The notes: a model not told the origin generated them from the letters alone. Shown: positions 1-10,232, counted from the stretch's first letter. The stretch: DNA of 25,271 nucleotides from CAYLJO01 sp964383905 (GCA_964383905.1 CAYLJO010000085.1:1-25271); one strand, 5' to 3'. Numbers and translations are program-made.

Positions 1-414
1 GCCGGCGGCCGCGCGTGGACGCTTCCTTAAGCGGAGCAAGGGCTTGAGGCGGGGTCAAGGCCGCTGGTCGGAGTGTGGCAAGGCGCTTGCACTGCAAAGG
101 ATGAGAGTGAAAGAACCGCCGCGAGTGAATCCGACGTGGGGGTTTGTTTTGCACTCAGTCGTCAGGGCTCGCGGCGGTCGTGGGCATTATTCTCAACGAA
201 CATGTCAAGAAAGAGTGTCAAGGATGTGAGCGAAATCAACCCGTAGCGGGAATGTCGGTGTAGTACGGCTGGCCAGGTCCCTCTTTAAGAGGCGGACCGG
301 GTCGAGCCTAGCCACGGTAGAGCAGTCGCGCGTGTGATTGCTTCTATCCCCAACTGCAATTCAGCGGTCGATCAACTTCGACCTTTGCCCACAGGGGCAC
401 GAGGAGTAAGAAAT
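1..414. other. Non-coding stretch and leader of the first gene
   Basis: No convincing gene is seen here. A 61-codon open frame at 44-229 has arginine-rich, low-complexity composition and no ribosome-binding site, and I do not accept it. Near the right end there is a hairpin at 276-298, with GGTCC pairing to GGACC and an inner CTC/GAG around a TTTAA loop. It lies about 115 bases upstream of the secreted-protein gene, so it may belong to that gene's 5' leader. I could not match it to a known riboswitch class. Confidence 0.4.
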
Positions 415-873
415 ATGAAGCAGCGAGTTATCAGGCTCTTCACGATGTGGCTACTGGTTGCCACAGCAGCGTTCGTATCAGCCGGAGTAGCCGTCCACGC
501 CCAATCATCAAGTACTGTCAGGGCGAGCATTCCATTCGATTTCACGGTCGGGGGCAAGACACTTCCGGCCGGCGACTATCTTTGGCAGCGGGTGTGGGAG
601 AACTCCGATTCGGCGATGAAAATTACAAGCAGGGACGGTCACAGAAGTGTGAGCTTCGTGACTCACAGCGTGATAGACAACAAGAATCAGACGGGAGCGA
701 GATTGGTCTTCCGCCGGTACGGGAGCGAATACTTCCTGGCGCAGGTCTGGACAGGCTTTGACAGCAGCGGGCGCGAGCTACACAGGTCGGGGGCCGAGCG
801 CGCCATCGAACGTCAACTGGCGCAGAATGCGTCTGCGAACGAAACGGTAACTATCATCGCCGGTCGAGAATAA
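415..873 (+). CDS. Small secreted protein, Acidobacteria-type
   Basis: A 152-residue protein whose function I do not know. The N-terminus is a clear signal peptide: basic MKQR, a hydrophobic stretch over about residues 8-26, and a likely cleavage after VHAQ at about residue 30. Directly behind it comes the segment IPFDFTVGGKTLPAGDY, which I recognise as the hallmark of small exported proteins common in Acidobacteriota. The rest is predicted mostly beta. I chose ATG 415 because GAGGAG lies nine bases upstream and the signal peptide begins at once. The frame is open back to 334, but that would add 27 non-signal residues. It stands alone, with no partner gene close by on the same strand. It is probably a periplasmic or outer-surface protein; no catalytic motif is visible. 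Confidence 0.8.
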   Translation: MKQRVIRLFTMWLLVATAAFVSAGVAVHAQSSSTVRASIPFDFTVGGKTLPAGDYLWQRVWENSDSAMKITSRDGHRSVSFVTHSVIDNKNQTGARLVFRRYGSEYFLAQVWTGFDSSGRELHRSGAERAIERQLAQNASANETVTIIAGRE

Positions 874-1114
874 GGAGGGATCAGGGGCCGTTTGTGTTGC
901 AAAAAGATTTTCGGCTACATTAGCCTGTTGTCATGAAGCCAAAGAGCACAGGCTGTTGGGGACCGGGAAGATTTTTGCAGCACAAACCCCCGATTTTGTT
1001 CGAAGCAGCGTTATCATGTTCGGCTAAACCGCCGGCTTGGGGGAGACGTTCCGCGGGTGCGCGCCCAAACGGAAGTTGCCCGGAAGGCGACGAGAGAGAT
1101 ATATATAGCCGAGC

Positions 1115-2098
1115 ATGAAGATCTTAGTTACAGGCAGCACCGGCCATCTGGGCGAAGCATTGGTCCGTACGCTGAGGGGTACGGGCCACGAGGTGGTCGG
1201 CCTCGATATTGTTCCATCAGACTTCACGAACACGGTCGGGTCCATCGTTGACCGGGATTTTGTCAGGCGGTGCATGGGAGGTGTCGACGCAGTTCTACAT
1301 ACGGCGACCCTGCATAAGCCCCACCTCGTCACTCACAGCCGGCAGAGCTTCGTTGACTCCAACGTCACGGGCACGCTCAATCTGCTGGAAGAGGCCGCCC
1401 TGGCCGGCGCCGGCTCGTTCGTCTTCACGAGCACGACCAGCGCCTTCGGCGGCGCGCTGACACCGGCGGATGGCGCCCCCGCGGCGTGGGTGGCCGAGGA
1501 CACGACTCCCATCCCCAAAAACATCTATGGCGTGACGAAGAGGGCGGCGGAGGACCTCTGCGAACTATTCCACCGAAACCACCGGCTCGCGTGCCTCGTC
1601 CTGAGAACCTCGCGCTTCTTCCCGGAAGAGGATGACCGCGAAGAGATACGAAGGGGCTACGAGGACGGCAACGTCAAGGCGAACGAGTTTCTCTACCGGC
1701 GGGTGGACCTCGAGGACGTCGTGAGCGCCCATCTACTGGCTCTCGAGAAGGCACCTGCGCTCGGCTTCGGTCGTTACATCATCAGTGCGACGACACCCTT
1801 TACGCCTGACGACCTGGCGGAGTTGCGTACGAACGCGCCCCTGGTGTTGAAGCGGAGGGTTCCGGGCTATGAGGGGGAGTACGCGCGCCGTGGTTGGAAG
1901 ATGTTCCCCTCAATCGAAAGGGTGTACGTCAACGAGCGAGCAAGGAAGGATCTAGGGTGGCGTCCCCGGTATAACTTTGCGGACGTACTCGACAAGCTGA
2001 GGGCCGAGGATGACCCGCGCAGTAGGCTGTCGCGTGCGGTGGGGTCAAAGGGTTACCACCCGCGCAAATTTTCCGAAGGGCCATACCCGGTGGGGTGA
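1115..2098 (+). CDS. NAD-dependent epimerase/dehydratase (extended SDR)
   Basis: A 327-residue extended short-chain dehydrogenase/reductase. The N-terminal Rossmann fold carries the dinucleotide-binding GSTGHLG at residues 7-13. The acidic D31 after beta-2 suggests NAD(H) rather than NADP(H). The catalytic Tyr/Lys pair is Y138 and K142 in YGVTK, preceded by the serine region FTSTTSAFG at about 104-112. Members of this family epimerise, dehydrate or reduce nucleotide sugars or other hydroxy-carbonyl substrates. The substrate here cannot be read from sequence, and no sugar-pathway genes adjoin it. The length is normal for the family, and the substrate-binding C-terminal part (about 190-310) is present. 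The start is the first ATG; upstream there is only a weak purine-rich GAGAGA. It is cytoplasmic and appears to be monocistronic. Confidence 0.9.
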   Translation: MKILVTGSTGHLGEALVRTLRGTGHEVVGLDIVPSDFTNTVGSIVDRDFVRRCMGGVDAVLHTATLHKPHLVTHSRQSFVDSNVTGTLNLLEEAALAGAGSFVFTSTTSAFGGALTPADGAPAAWVAEDTTPIPKNIYGVTKRAAEDLCELFHRNHRLACLVLRTSRFFPEEDDREEIRRGYEDGNVKANEFLYRRVDLEDVVSAHLLALEKAPALGFGRYIISATTPFTPDDLAELRTNAPLVLKRRVPGYEGEYARRGWKMFPSIERVYVNERARKDLGWRPRYNFADVLDKLRAEDDPRSRLSRAVGSKGYHPRKFSEGPYPVG

Positions 2099-2179
2099 CA
2101 GTGATGGGGAGCGACCAGACCGGGCGAGGGATGTGGCCGGGTAGGCTCGGTAACACGAAAACCGATTACACTTTCGACA

Positions 2180-2422
2180 TCAATCACCCGGCAAGTAAAC
2201 CACTTCCCTGTACCTCTTATCCTGTTCTGTCATCTCGATGAGACGCTGAATGAAAAGCTGAAGCCCTTCTAACGACACATCTTGTTCGGCTCTTAACCGG
2301 CATAGAATGTGAGCGCTGTCGCAATCAAGGATAAGGGGATAAAAAATAGGGTTGCGGATTACTTTTGAAGGGCGTACATTGCATCTTCTATTTGGTGTGG
2401 AACTGTCGGCTTTGAGCGACAC
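2180..2422 (-). CDS. Small hypothetical protein, doubtful
   Basis: An 80-codon open frame beginning with GTG. The C-terminal half (from about residue 42) has ordinary protein composition, with an amphipathic helix-like stretch around SLEGLQLFIQRLIEM and a charged tail ending in VVYLPGD. The N-terminal half is less convincing and no ribosome-binding site precedes the GTG. It could be a small gene whose start lies elsewhere, a decayed remnant, or chance. I recognise no family. It lies between two plus-strand genes in an otherwise empty gap of about 385 bases. Confidence 0.35.
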   Translation of the reverse strand: MSLKADSSTPNRRCNVRPSKVIRNPIFYPLILDCDSAHILCRLRAEQDVSLEGLQLFIQRLIEMTEQDKRYREVVYLPGD

Positions 2423-2483
2423 TCGAGAGGTTGAGCCGCGAGGGGGTATTTAGTCAGCAAAGTTCGAGGCGCTCCGTTGACTT

Positions 2484-3104
2484 ATGAGTACACCGGATTT
2501 GGTCAGCCTGAGGAATCCAATAACCGAACAGGACCACGCGTTCGGCCCGCAAACCGCGCCCGTTACACTTCTCGAGTACGGTAACTTTGAGTGCGTTCAC
2601 TGCGGCCAGGCCCATCCCGAACTCAAAGTGATTCGGAAACTGCTGGGCGACAGTCTGCGGTTCATTTTCCGCCACTTCCCAACCGTCAGGACTCAACCGC
2701 ACGCCCTGCGCGCTGCCGAAGCCTCGGAAGCCGCCGGCGCGCAGGGGAAATTTTGGGAGATGTATGATGAGTTATTCACGCATCAACAAGTGCTTGAGGA
2801 CCGTCAACTGTCGCGCTACGCCATCCGCCTCGGCCTGGATAGCGACCGGTTCGCGCGCGACATGGCCGAACACACTTTCCTCAAACAGATCGAGGATAAC
2901 TATCAACGCGCACTCTTCGACGAGCATGTGACGGGTACGCCTACCTTCTACATCAACGGGGTACGCTACACCGGCGCCGCCGATGCGGAGAGTCTCTTGC
3001 CGGCGATCCAGAGCGCGGGCGGCGAAGGGCGCATCCGCCTGCCGGAGACTTCGAGAGGGATCAAAGGCATACTGGGCCGCTGGCGCGGCCACGCAAAAAA
3101 GTGA
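2484..3104 (+). CDS. DsbA-family thiol-disulfide oxidoreductase, cytoplasmic
   Basis: A 206-residue thioredoxin-fold protein of the DsbA/Thioredoxin_4 type. The redox centre is C37-V-H-C40 at the start of the first helix, after VTLLEYGNFE. The helical insertion spans about 60-145, and the cis-proline loop is T152-P153 in GTPTFYING. The CxHC dipeptide and cis-Pro loop are those of DsbA-like oxidoreductases. Unlike periplasmic DsbA there is no signal peptide, so it probably works in the cytoplasm, as do related stand-alone proteins or those fused to NhaA-type antiporters. The last 30 residues form a basic tail (RGIKGILGRWRGHAKK). The start is ATG 2484; GAGG lies about 14 bases upstream, a weak and distant site. 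It has no operon partner. Confidence 0.85.
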   Translation: MSTPDLVSLRNPITEQDHAFGPQTAPVTLLEYGNFECVHCGQAHPELKVIRKLLGDSLRFIFRHFPTVRTQPHALRAAEASEAAGAQGKFWEMYDELFTHQQVLEDRQLSRYAIRLGLDSDRFARDMAEHTFLKQIEDNYQRALFDEHVTGTPTFYINGVRYTGAADAESLLPAIQSAGGEGRIRLPETSRGIKGILGRWRGHAKK

Positions 3105-3297
3105 ACCTCATCATCAGCGGCTGAAGATTCGTGAATAAGCATGAGGGCAAACCCGATCCGCGTGCGGCCGCAGACCACAATTCCGGCGGGAGATGATTGG
3201 AACACCGAGCGATGCTCGCCGCTTCACGATCTAACCGGTTCGATCAAAGATGAGGCCGGGAGCCCACTTTACGAAGGACCGCGACCGGTGACGAAGA

Positions 3298-4743
3298 TTA
3301 CCCGCCCGAATGCTTTGTGAAGACGCCCATGTCGATGCTCCGCGGTTTGCCGAGGACGACGAACTGGAGGTTGCGCATGTAAGTGTTGGCGACGCGTAGG
3401 ACGTCCTGCGGGGTCACGACGCGCAGGCGTTCGAGGAACCCGGCGGAGTTGCGCCAGCCGCCGCCGATCAGCTCGTACTGCGCCAGCTCTCCGGCCTGTG
3501 CGGCGTTGGTCTCCTGGCCGAGATAGTGGCGCGTCAGGAACTGCTGCGCAGTGGCTTTCAGCTCGCTCTGGCTGACGGGCTCGCGCTGCAGGCGCGCGAT
3601 CTCCTCGAGCATGACGCGCACTGCCTGGTTAGCGTCAAGGGCCGAAACGTAGATGCCGCCGGTGTTGGCGCCCTGGCTGCCGAGGAAGGCGTCGGGGGCG
3701 TAGGAGAGGTTACGCCGGACTCGGACTTCCAAGTAGACCCGGTTCTGCAGGATCGAAGAGGCGACGCGCATCGGGTAGATGTCGGGCGAGGTCAGCGGCG
3801 GCGCGGCGAAGACGCCCTGGACGTAGTTGACGGGGAGGTCGCGCGCCGTCACGGCCAGGGTCGGCGCGCTGAACGAGAGTTGCGGTATGGGCTCAGGCTT
3901 GTAGTCGCCGCGAGGGAGCTTCCCGAACGAGGCCTCGACCTTCTGCCGTATCTGCTGCGGGTCAACGTCGCCGACGACGACGAGCAGGAGCCGCGAGGTC
4001 TGCATCATCTGCTGATGGAAGCGGCGCACATCATCCAGGGTCAGGCGGCTCACGGACTCTGTGGTACCGTGCGGGTTGTTCAGATACGGGTGGCCCGCGT
4101 AGGCGGCGCGCGACTCAAGGATTTGGAGGTACGAGTCGGGCGTGTCCTCTTCGCCGGAGAGCGCGACGACCATGCGGTTCTTCACGCGCTGGAAGTCTTC
4201 GGGCAGAAAACTTGGGCGCAGCGCCGAGTCGGCGAAGATTTCCCACGAGCGGTCGAAGTAGCGGCGGGTGCTGCCCATCGTCAGCACGGAGTAGTCGTAG
4301 TTGACGCCGTAGCTGAGGCTCGTGCCGATGCGCGAGAGCGCGCGCCGCATCTGCCCGCGCGGAAAGCTCTGGCTCGCCTCGGTCGCCACATCCAGCATCA
4401 GCGCCTCGATCCCGGCGTTGCCCGCAGTGATGTTGCGCGCTCCGCCGCGCAGGAAGAGGCCGGCGACCACTGATTGGTTACTCTCCCGCCGCTTGACCAG
4501 AACCTTGAGCCCGTTAACTTCGAACTCCGTCACTGATTGCTGGCTGTCGTCAACATTGCGGGAGATAACCGCGTTCGGACGCGGTTTATTGGCGGAGGAT
4601 GCCGGTTGGTTGGCATGACTCCCCGCTGACTGCACGCGCGCGAGGGGCAGCAGGATAAGCGCGCAAGCGAGCGCCCATCCGGCGGACCGGCGCCCGAAGC
4701 TAATCACAGTTCTCACCTTCCGTTCCTTCGTAAATTGACGCAT
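3298..4743 (-). CDS. M16-family peptidase homologue, non-catalytic subunit
   Basis: A 481-residue exported M16 (pitrilysin/processing-peptidase) homologue. A signal peptide lies at about residues 18-40 after a basic start. At the place of the zinc motif it reads NAGIEALML (109-117), with no histidines, so it cannot bind zinc in the usual way. The C-terminal M16 domain keeps the arginine/tyrosine segment (RRNLSYAP) that contacts substrate in the partner of catalytic subunits. By analogy with bacterial M16 pairs and the alpha/beta mitochondrial processing peptidase, it probably forms a heterodimer with the active protein encoded just upstream. The ATG lies 17 bases after that gene's stop and is preceded by GAGGAG, so the two are almost certainly one transcript. 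An in-frame GTG nine codons in is a less likely start. Confidence 0.9.
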   Translation of the reverse strand: MRQFTKERKVRTVISFGRRSAGWALACALILLPLARVQSAGSHANQPASSANKPRPNAVISRNVDDSQQSVTEFEVNGLKVLVKRRESNQSVVAGLFLRGGARNITAGNAGIEALMLDVATEASQSFPRGQMRRALSRIGTSLSYGVNYDYSVLTMGSTRRYFDRSWEIFADSALRPSFLPEDFQRVKNRMVVALSGEEDTPDSYLQILESRAAYAGHPYLNNPHGTTESVSRLTLDDVRRFHQQMMQTSRLLLVVVGDVDPQQIRQKVEASFGKLPRGDYKPEPIPQLSFSAPTLAVTARDLPVNYVQGVFAAPPLTSPDIYPMRVASSILQNRVYLEVRVRRNLSYAPDAFLGSQGANTGGIYVSALDANQAVRVMLEEIARLQREPVSQSELKATAQQFLTRHYLGQETNAAQAGELAQYELIGGGWRNSAGFLERLRVVTPQDVLRVANTYMRNLQFVVLGKPRSIDMGVFTKHSGG

Positions 4744-4760
4744 CCTTTAGACTCCTCTGC

Positions 4761-6272
<1,512 letters not shown>

Positions 6273-6551
6273 AGGACTTGGTGGATTACCTGGGATGGAC
6301 GTTCGCGTACATGATATGCCGGCAGGCGAGGTGATCTTTTAGGCTCTAGGTCGGTCCGCCTCTGTTCACATTTTTGAAGGTAACACACCGGTTTGCTCCG
6401 GCACAAGACGGAATGCCACGGGCAGAGACGAGTCGGCTACCGGCGATGGACAGGGTTGCCATTGAAAGCTGTCACTATCCAGGTACCAGGACCTCCTTCT
6501 TATCACCTACTTTATTCGCACCCGGCTCAGCGGGAGTTTGGCGCCGCGGGG

Positions 6552-6710
6552 CTATTTACTCATTACTGTGGAATTTGGTCCGAACGTGGCAAGCTTCAAC
6601 GAGTAGCGGCCCTCATTGGTCAACTGATGCCAGTTGTAATAGATCAGGCCGGCGAAGACCAGGATGATTACGACCGCCAAAAGACGGGCCTTGATATGAA
6701 CCTGGGGCAT
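6552..6710 (-). CDS. Small one-pass membrane protein (52 aa)
   Basis: A 52-codon gene. The protein starts MPQVHIKARLL, has one hydrophobic helix (about LLAVVIILVFAGLIYY, residues 10-25), and then a short polar tail with NWHQLTNEGRYSLKLATFGP. The layout (basic N-terminus, single helix, aromatic interface, conserved-looking NWHQL and GRYS segments) is far from random. GAGGG lies about four bases before ATG 6710. An in-frame TTG six codons upstream is an alternative start. After ATFGP the tail NSTVMSK ends quickly. A different frame downstream reads a plausible protein-like stretch (about APRRQTPAEPGANK), so the original protein may have been longer and lost its end by frameshift. The flanking 6273-6551 holds nothing else I can support. 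Function unknown. Confidence 0.6.
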   Translation of the reverse strand: MPQVHIKARLLAVVIILVFAGLIYYNWHQLTNEGRYSLKLATFGPNSTVMSK

Positions 6711-6940
6711 AGCCCTCGATAGAATCAAACGAGCAGTCTAAGGCCAAGCAGCTATAGATGAAGAAATTCGCCTCATTTTTTTTCAGACCGACGCGAGCGC
6801 GCCCGCGTCTTAATGGGAGGGCCGACGGTATACTACCAGGCAAAGAGGGTGACCGACGGCTTCTCCCGACTGAGCTTCTTTGTTGGGAAGAGGCGCCGCA
6901 TTTGGCAAGAGTGCAGCGCCCTTAACTTAACGAATTACGC

Positions 6941-6971
6941 TTGCACACCGAGGATTGAGTCGGGTTACAAT
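6941..6971 (+). promoter_or_regulatory. Candidate sigma-70 promoter for the MFS gene
   Basis: TTGCAC at 6941-6946 and TACAAT at 6966-6971 resemble -35 and -10 boxes, with a 19-base spacer that is longer than ideal. It lies about 200 bases before the transporter start. This is suggestive only. Confidence 0.25.
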
Positions 6972-7033
6972 GAGATGGAAAGAGACCTTTTCACGCTGCG
7001 GCGAGGGTCACCACAGAGCAACTAAACATACAA

Positions 7034-7072
7034 GGCACCGCAAGAGCCCGAGAGGGGGGCGCAGAGAAATAC
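7034..7072 (+). repeat. Degenerate copy of the 'accgcagaggac' dispersed repeat
   Basis: The sequence caccgcaagagcccgagag followed by a cgcagag block shares word order with better copies at 11314-11352, 17354-17395 and 20480-20520. It is the least well preserved of the four. Confidence 0.4.
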
Positions 7073-7172
7073 CGCCGCATGCAGACGCAAACCGCTATCA
7101 TAGCCCGTTGCCGGACTAACGTCCTTAAAACCGGACCTCGTCGACTGACCTTGAACTCCCGGTGTGAATCGG

Positions 7173-8426
7173 ATGACCGATACTGTCATCAATGCGAAGG
7201 GGTCCGAGGCGGCCCCGCCGGGCGTCTCGAGCAAACGCCGCTGGGCCATCGTCAGCCTGCTCTTCACGGCGTCGTTAATCAACTACCTCGACCGCGCCAC
7301 GATCTCATTCGCGCTGCCGTTGATATCCGGGGACCTGGGTTTGGCGCCGTCGACCAAGGGCCTGCTGCTTTCCTCTTTCTTCTGGTCGTATGCGCTCATA
7401 CAAATTCCCGTCGGGTGGTGCGCTGACCGTTTCAACCTGCGTTGGCTTTATGCCGGGGCGTTCACCCTGTGGTCGTTGGCGCAGGGGCTAACGGGTCTCG
7501 CGGGTAGTCTCGCCGTCCTGGTCGGCTTCCGCATTCTTCTCGGCATCGGGGAGTCCATCTACCTTCCGGGCGGGACAAAGATCGTCAGCCTGCTCTTCGC
7601 GCGCAGGGAGCGCGGCCTGCCCTCAGGACTTTTCGACTTCGGCACCCGAACGGGATTGGTCATCGAAGGCGTCCTGGTTCCCTGGCTGCTCGTACATTAC
7701 GGATGGCGCCGCACTTTCCTGATGATAGGCTTTGCGGCTCTCTTCTGGCTGGTCCCCTGGTTAATGGTTTTTCCTTCCCGGATGCGGTCAAGGGACGGGG
7801 GTTCGGTCTCCCGACAGCCTGGGCTGTTTTCCAAACGTCTTTGGAGCGCCCTGGCCGACCGCAATCTGGTGGGTATCTGCTTCGGTTTCTTCTGTTTTGA
7901 CTACTATTGGTATGTGCTGGTCACCTGGCTGCCGGATTACCTCGTGACGGTCCGCCGCCTCAGCATAGGGCAGGCCGGTTTTTATGCGTCACTTGCGTTC
8001 TTAACTTTCGGCGTCACCGAGCCGATCGGGGGATGGATCGCCGACCGGCTGATCAGCCGGGGCTGGGACGAAACACGGACCCGGAAAGGGATCGTGACGG
8101 TGAGTTTCCTGACGGGCCTGCTGCTGATCGCGGCCATACGCGTTCCGGATACTCGGGTGGCTATCGGGCTGTTGATTGGGGGCTGCCTGGTGGGGCTTTC
8201 CACGGGGAACCTGCTCGTGATTCTTCAATGCTGCGCGCCGGCCGAACAAGTCGGGGTGTGGACCGGGGCGGAGAATTTTGCGGGCAATCTCGCCGGCGTC
8301 ATCGCGCCGCTCGCGATCGGATTCCTGATCCAGCGGACCGGGTCGTACGTCCCGGGTTTCGGGCTCGGCTCGATCGTTCTGCTTACCGGGCTGCTCGCCT
8401 ACTGGTTCATCGTCGGCGAGCTGTAG
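7173..8426 (+). CDS. MFS transporter, anion:cation symporter-like
   Basis: A protein of about 417 residues with some twelve hydrophobic segments, hence an inner-membrane major facilitator superfamily carrier. The first helix contains SLINYLDRATISFALPLI, the signature of the anion:cation symporter group (hexuronate, glucarate, phthalate and related organic-anion carriers). The loop after helix 2 carries the MFS motif-A region (GWCADRFNLRW), repeated between helices 8 and 9 as GGWIADRLISRGWD. The substrate is likely an organic anion, but neighbours give no hint: the closest gene is a convergent methyltransferase. I prefer ATG 7173; an in-frame GTG at 7164 would add three residues. Neither has a clear ribosome-binding site. 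Confidence 0.9.
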   Translation: MTDTVINAKGSEAAPPGVSSKRRWAIVSLLFTASLINYLDRATISFALPLISGDLGLAPSTKGLLLSSFFWSYALIQIPVGWCADRFNLRWLYAGAFTLWSLAQGLTGLAGSLAVLVGFRILLGIGESIYLPGGTKIVSLLFARRERGLPSGLFDFGTRTGLVIEGVLVPWLLVHYGWRRTFLMIGFAALFWLVPWLMVFPSRMRSRDGGSVSRQPGLFSKRLWSALADRNLVGICFGFFCFDYYWYVLVTWLPDYLVTVRRLSIGQAGFYASLAFLTFGVTEPIGGWIADRLISRGWDETRTRKGIVTVSFLTGLLLIAAIRVPDTRVAIGLLIGGCLVGLSTGNLLVILQCCAPAEQVGVWTGAENFAGNLAGVIAPLAIGFLIQRTGSYVPGFGLGSIVLLTGLLAYWFIVGEL

Positions 8427-8557
8427 CCCAGACGGTCTAGTTTGGTTGGTCCGAACATATGATGCATGGGTGAAGAGGCCCACGACGCGCCTTCACCTGT
8501 CGCGTCTTCCTGGTCTAACCTCCCCACTCGTCTGACTCTCGATGCTGGGGGTCGCCT

Positions 8558-9577
8558 CTACCCCTTATAGGAGACAACCGCTTGATTAGGGGTTGGCGGC
8601 AGCGGATGGGGCTCACTGCGTGAGAATCCGGCGGCCTTGAACATTCGCTCCAGTTCCGCAAAAGTGTAAGCGTCGCCGCTCGGTGTTGTGCATAACATCA
8701 CCAGGCTGAACATCGCCGCGGCGGGCGGCGAAACACGGTCTTCGTCAGGCACAAACTCAAGCGTGATCGCCTGACCACCTTTGACGAGGGCGGCGTTAAC
8801 CTTCTTCAGCAGTTTTTCACAGGTGGCAACGTCAAAGTGGTGGAGAAAGTTGGTGAGCAACACCAGGTCGTAACCGCTGCCGTAATCGACATCGAAAGCG
8901 CTGCCAGGGATCGTCCGATAGCGGTCAGCTATCCCTGCCCCGCGGGCATTCTCTCGGGCCACTTCGAGCACGTTCGGCCAATCAACGGCCGTGATCTCAG
9001 CCCTGGGGTTGTGCCGGGCGATCGTGATCCCGAACATGCCGTGGCCGGCCGCGATGTCGAGCACCTTTAACTGGCGATCCTCCTGACCCGCTACGAGTTT
9101 GGTCATCATTTGGGCGGCAGGCACCATCAGCGGGGCCATGGCCCGCGCAAACTTAACCCAGACGGGGTGCTCGGGGGCGACCGACCCTTCCTCGGGTAAG
9201 ACGGTGCCGCCCTTACGGACGGCTCCGGCGACGTCCTGGAATGCCTCAACGAGCATCGGTGAGAGCAAAAAGTCAATCGCGCTGCCGACGAACGCTGGCG
9301 AGCGCCGGTCAAGAAACATTGCCGTGTCGGGAGTTAAGCGGTAGCGCCCATCTTCTTTAGTCAGGAATCCGAGCACCGTGAAATAGTCGCACAGGATGCG
9401 CACCCCGCGCTCGGAAGCCTCACACCTTTGGGCCAGGTCGGGGGTTGTCTCTTTCCCCTCACCGATGGCGGTGAAAAGATCCAGCTCGATGCCGGCTTTA
9501 ATGGCGGCCGTGCGCTGGTAAGCATTAACCGTATCAAAGAAATGTAGGGGTGACGCCTGGGCAGCCTGATCAGCCAT
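8558..9577 (-). CDS. SAM-dependent O-methyltransferase-like protein
   Basis: A 339-residue class I methyltransferase of the O-methyltransferase (Methyltransf_2) type. The N-terminal part, about residues 10-95, is a winged-helix dimerisation domain (FFDTVNAYQRTAAIKAGIEL, then a helix-turn-helix with RGVRILCDYF). The catalytic domain starts at about 165, with glycine-rich motif I LDIAAGHGMFGI, acidic motif II (ITAVDWPNV) and LLTNFLHHFD. In this family the histidine of LHH often acts as base in O-methylation of phenols or polyketides. ATG 9577 has GAGGT eight bases upstream and is clearly better than the GTG eight codons earlier. There are no biosynthetic neighbours, so the substrate is unknown. 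It is cytoplasmic and monocistronic. Confidence 0.88.
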   Translation of the reverse strand: MADQAAQASPLHFFDTVNAYQRTAAIKAGIELDLFTAIGEGKETTPDLAQRCEASERGVRILCDYFTVLGFLTKEDGRYRLTPDTAMFLDRRSPAFVGSAIDFLLSPMLVEAFQDVAGAVRKGGTVLPEEGSVAPEHPVWVKFARAMAPLMVPAAQMMTKLVAGQEDRQLKVLDIAAGHGMFGITIARHNPRAEITAVDWPNVLEVARENARGAGIADRYRTIPGSAFDVDYGSGYDLVLLTNFLHHFDVATCEKLLKKVNAALVKGGQAITLEFVPDEDRVSPPAAAMFSLVMLCTTPSGDAYTFAELERMFKAAGFSRSEPHPLPPTPNQAVVSYKG

Positions 9578-9723
9578 AAACTTAACCTCTGTGATGCGCA
9601 CTTAACGGGGAAATAGTTAGAGCTTTATTGATGTAATGAGATGTTACGTTAGCATAAACGTGTATTGCCGGCACGTCAAATGCAGCACTGCCCAGGGTCC
9701 ATTCATTGTCAGAAAGCATTCTT

Positions 9724-9812
9724 TCGCCCTTGCAGGGCTGGGGGTCACGGGCGACCTCAGACCCTGGACTCGCGTCCCGGGCTAGATTATGCCACCCCTA
9801 CCGGGGCTGATT
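9724..9812. repeat. Three-hairpin dispersed repeat element
   Basis: This 90-base stretch consists of consecutive short hairpins: GCCCTtgcAGGGC at about 9726-9738, an imperfect CCCTGGactcgcgtCCCGGG at about 9762-9781, and gCCCCtaccGGGGc at about 9794-9807, joined by ctagattatgcc. I recognise this hairpin order and the linking 'gctagattatgcc' as typical of intergenic repeats in acidobacterial and planctomycete genomes. That is from memory, and no second copy lies in this window. Confidence 0.55.
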
Positions 9813-10169
9813 GACACGTCCCAATTGAGAATGAATAAACCCTGCTTCCGCGAACTTCTGGAGTTTTATTTCGCAGGCCGCGCGCGCGTCCGGTGAAATG
9901 TTTCGCCCTCAATCCGCATGCTTCATTGGGCGGCACCGGCTGTTGCCGCCCCCGGGATCGGCGGCACGGCTACCGGGGAGGTATACCAAGCCTGCCGCCT
10001 TTCCCGCTCCCGCGCAGACCGGCGGAAAGCGTAGGCCGCCGGTTCGCCCCGACCAAGGTGGGGGTAGTCGGGTGACGAGCCGGCCTGACGGAGATCAGGG
10101 AAGACTTCCTGGCTTGCGCCGCTTCGGCAGCGCTGGAAGAGCGCAGAACTGGCCCATGGCAAAAAAATA

Positions 10170-10196
10170 TTGACACCGGCGTCTTAAAGATATAGA
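10170..10196 (+). promoter_or_regulatory. Candidate promoter of the frameshifted gene
   Basis: A perfect TTGACA (10170-10175) and a TATAGA (10191-10196) are separated by 15 bases, slightly short for sigma-70. AAGGAG and ATG follow within 40 bases, which supports a real transcription unit. Confidence 0.4.
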
Positions 10197-10232
10197 AGCA
10201 GCTTACCCTCGCACATCAACCAAGGAGTTCCT

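Larger units (their letters stand above)
6711..7172. other. Intergenic region before the MFS gene
   Basis: No gene is supported here; the open frames at 6813-7025 and on the minus strand lack ribosome-binding sites and protein-like composition. The region holds a weak promoter-like pair (6941-6971) and a degenerate copy of the dispersed repeat (7034-7072), both listed separately. Confidence 0.4.
9578..10232. other. Long intergenic region
   Basis: About 650 bases without a supported gene. Open frames at 9898-10173 and on the opposite strand look like chance products of GC-rich DNA. The region contains a three-hairpin dispersed repeat (9724-9812) and, near its right end, a TTGACA/TATAGA pair and an AAGGAG that belong to the frameshifted gene that follows. 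I can assign nothing to 9880-10160, which is GC-rich with short inverted repeats such as GCGCcgcttcggcaGCGC near 10118-10135. Confidence 0.4.

Noticed and set aside
44..229. 61-codon plus-strand frame
   Set aside because: Arginine-rich composition without ribosome-binding site or family resemblance.
276..330. Possible cyclic di-GMP (GEMM) riboswitch before the secreted-protein gene
   Set aside because: The hairpin and a GGTAG are present, but the conserved GEMM core words and tetraloop receptor are not.
3526..4473. 315-codon frame antisense to the non-catalytic M16 gene
   Set aside because: A shadow produced by GC-rich codons; valine/arginine/glutamate-rich with no domain.
7907..8440. 177-codon frame overlapping the MFS gene
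   Set aside because: Shadow of the transporter in another frame, arginine/glycine-rich.
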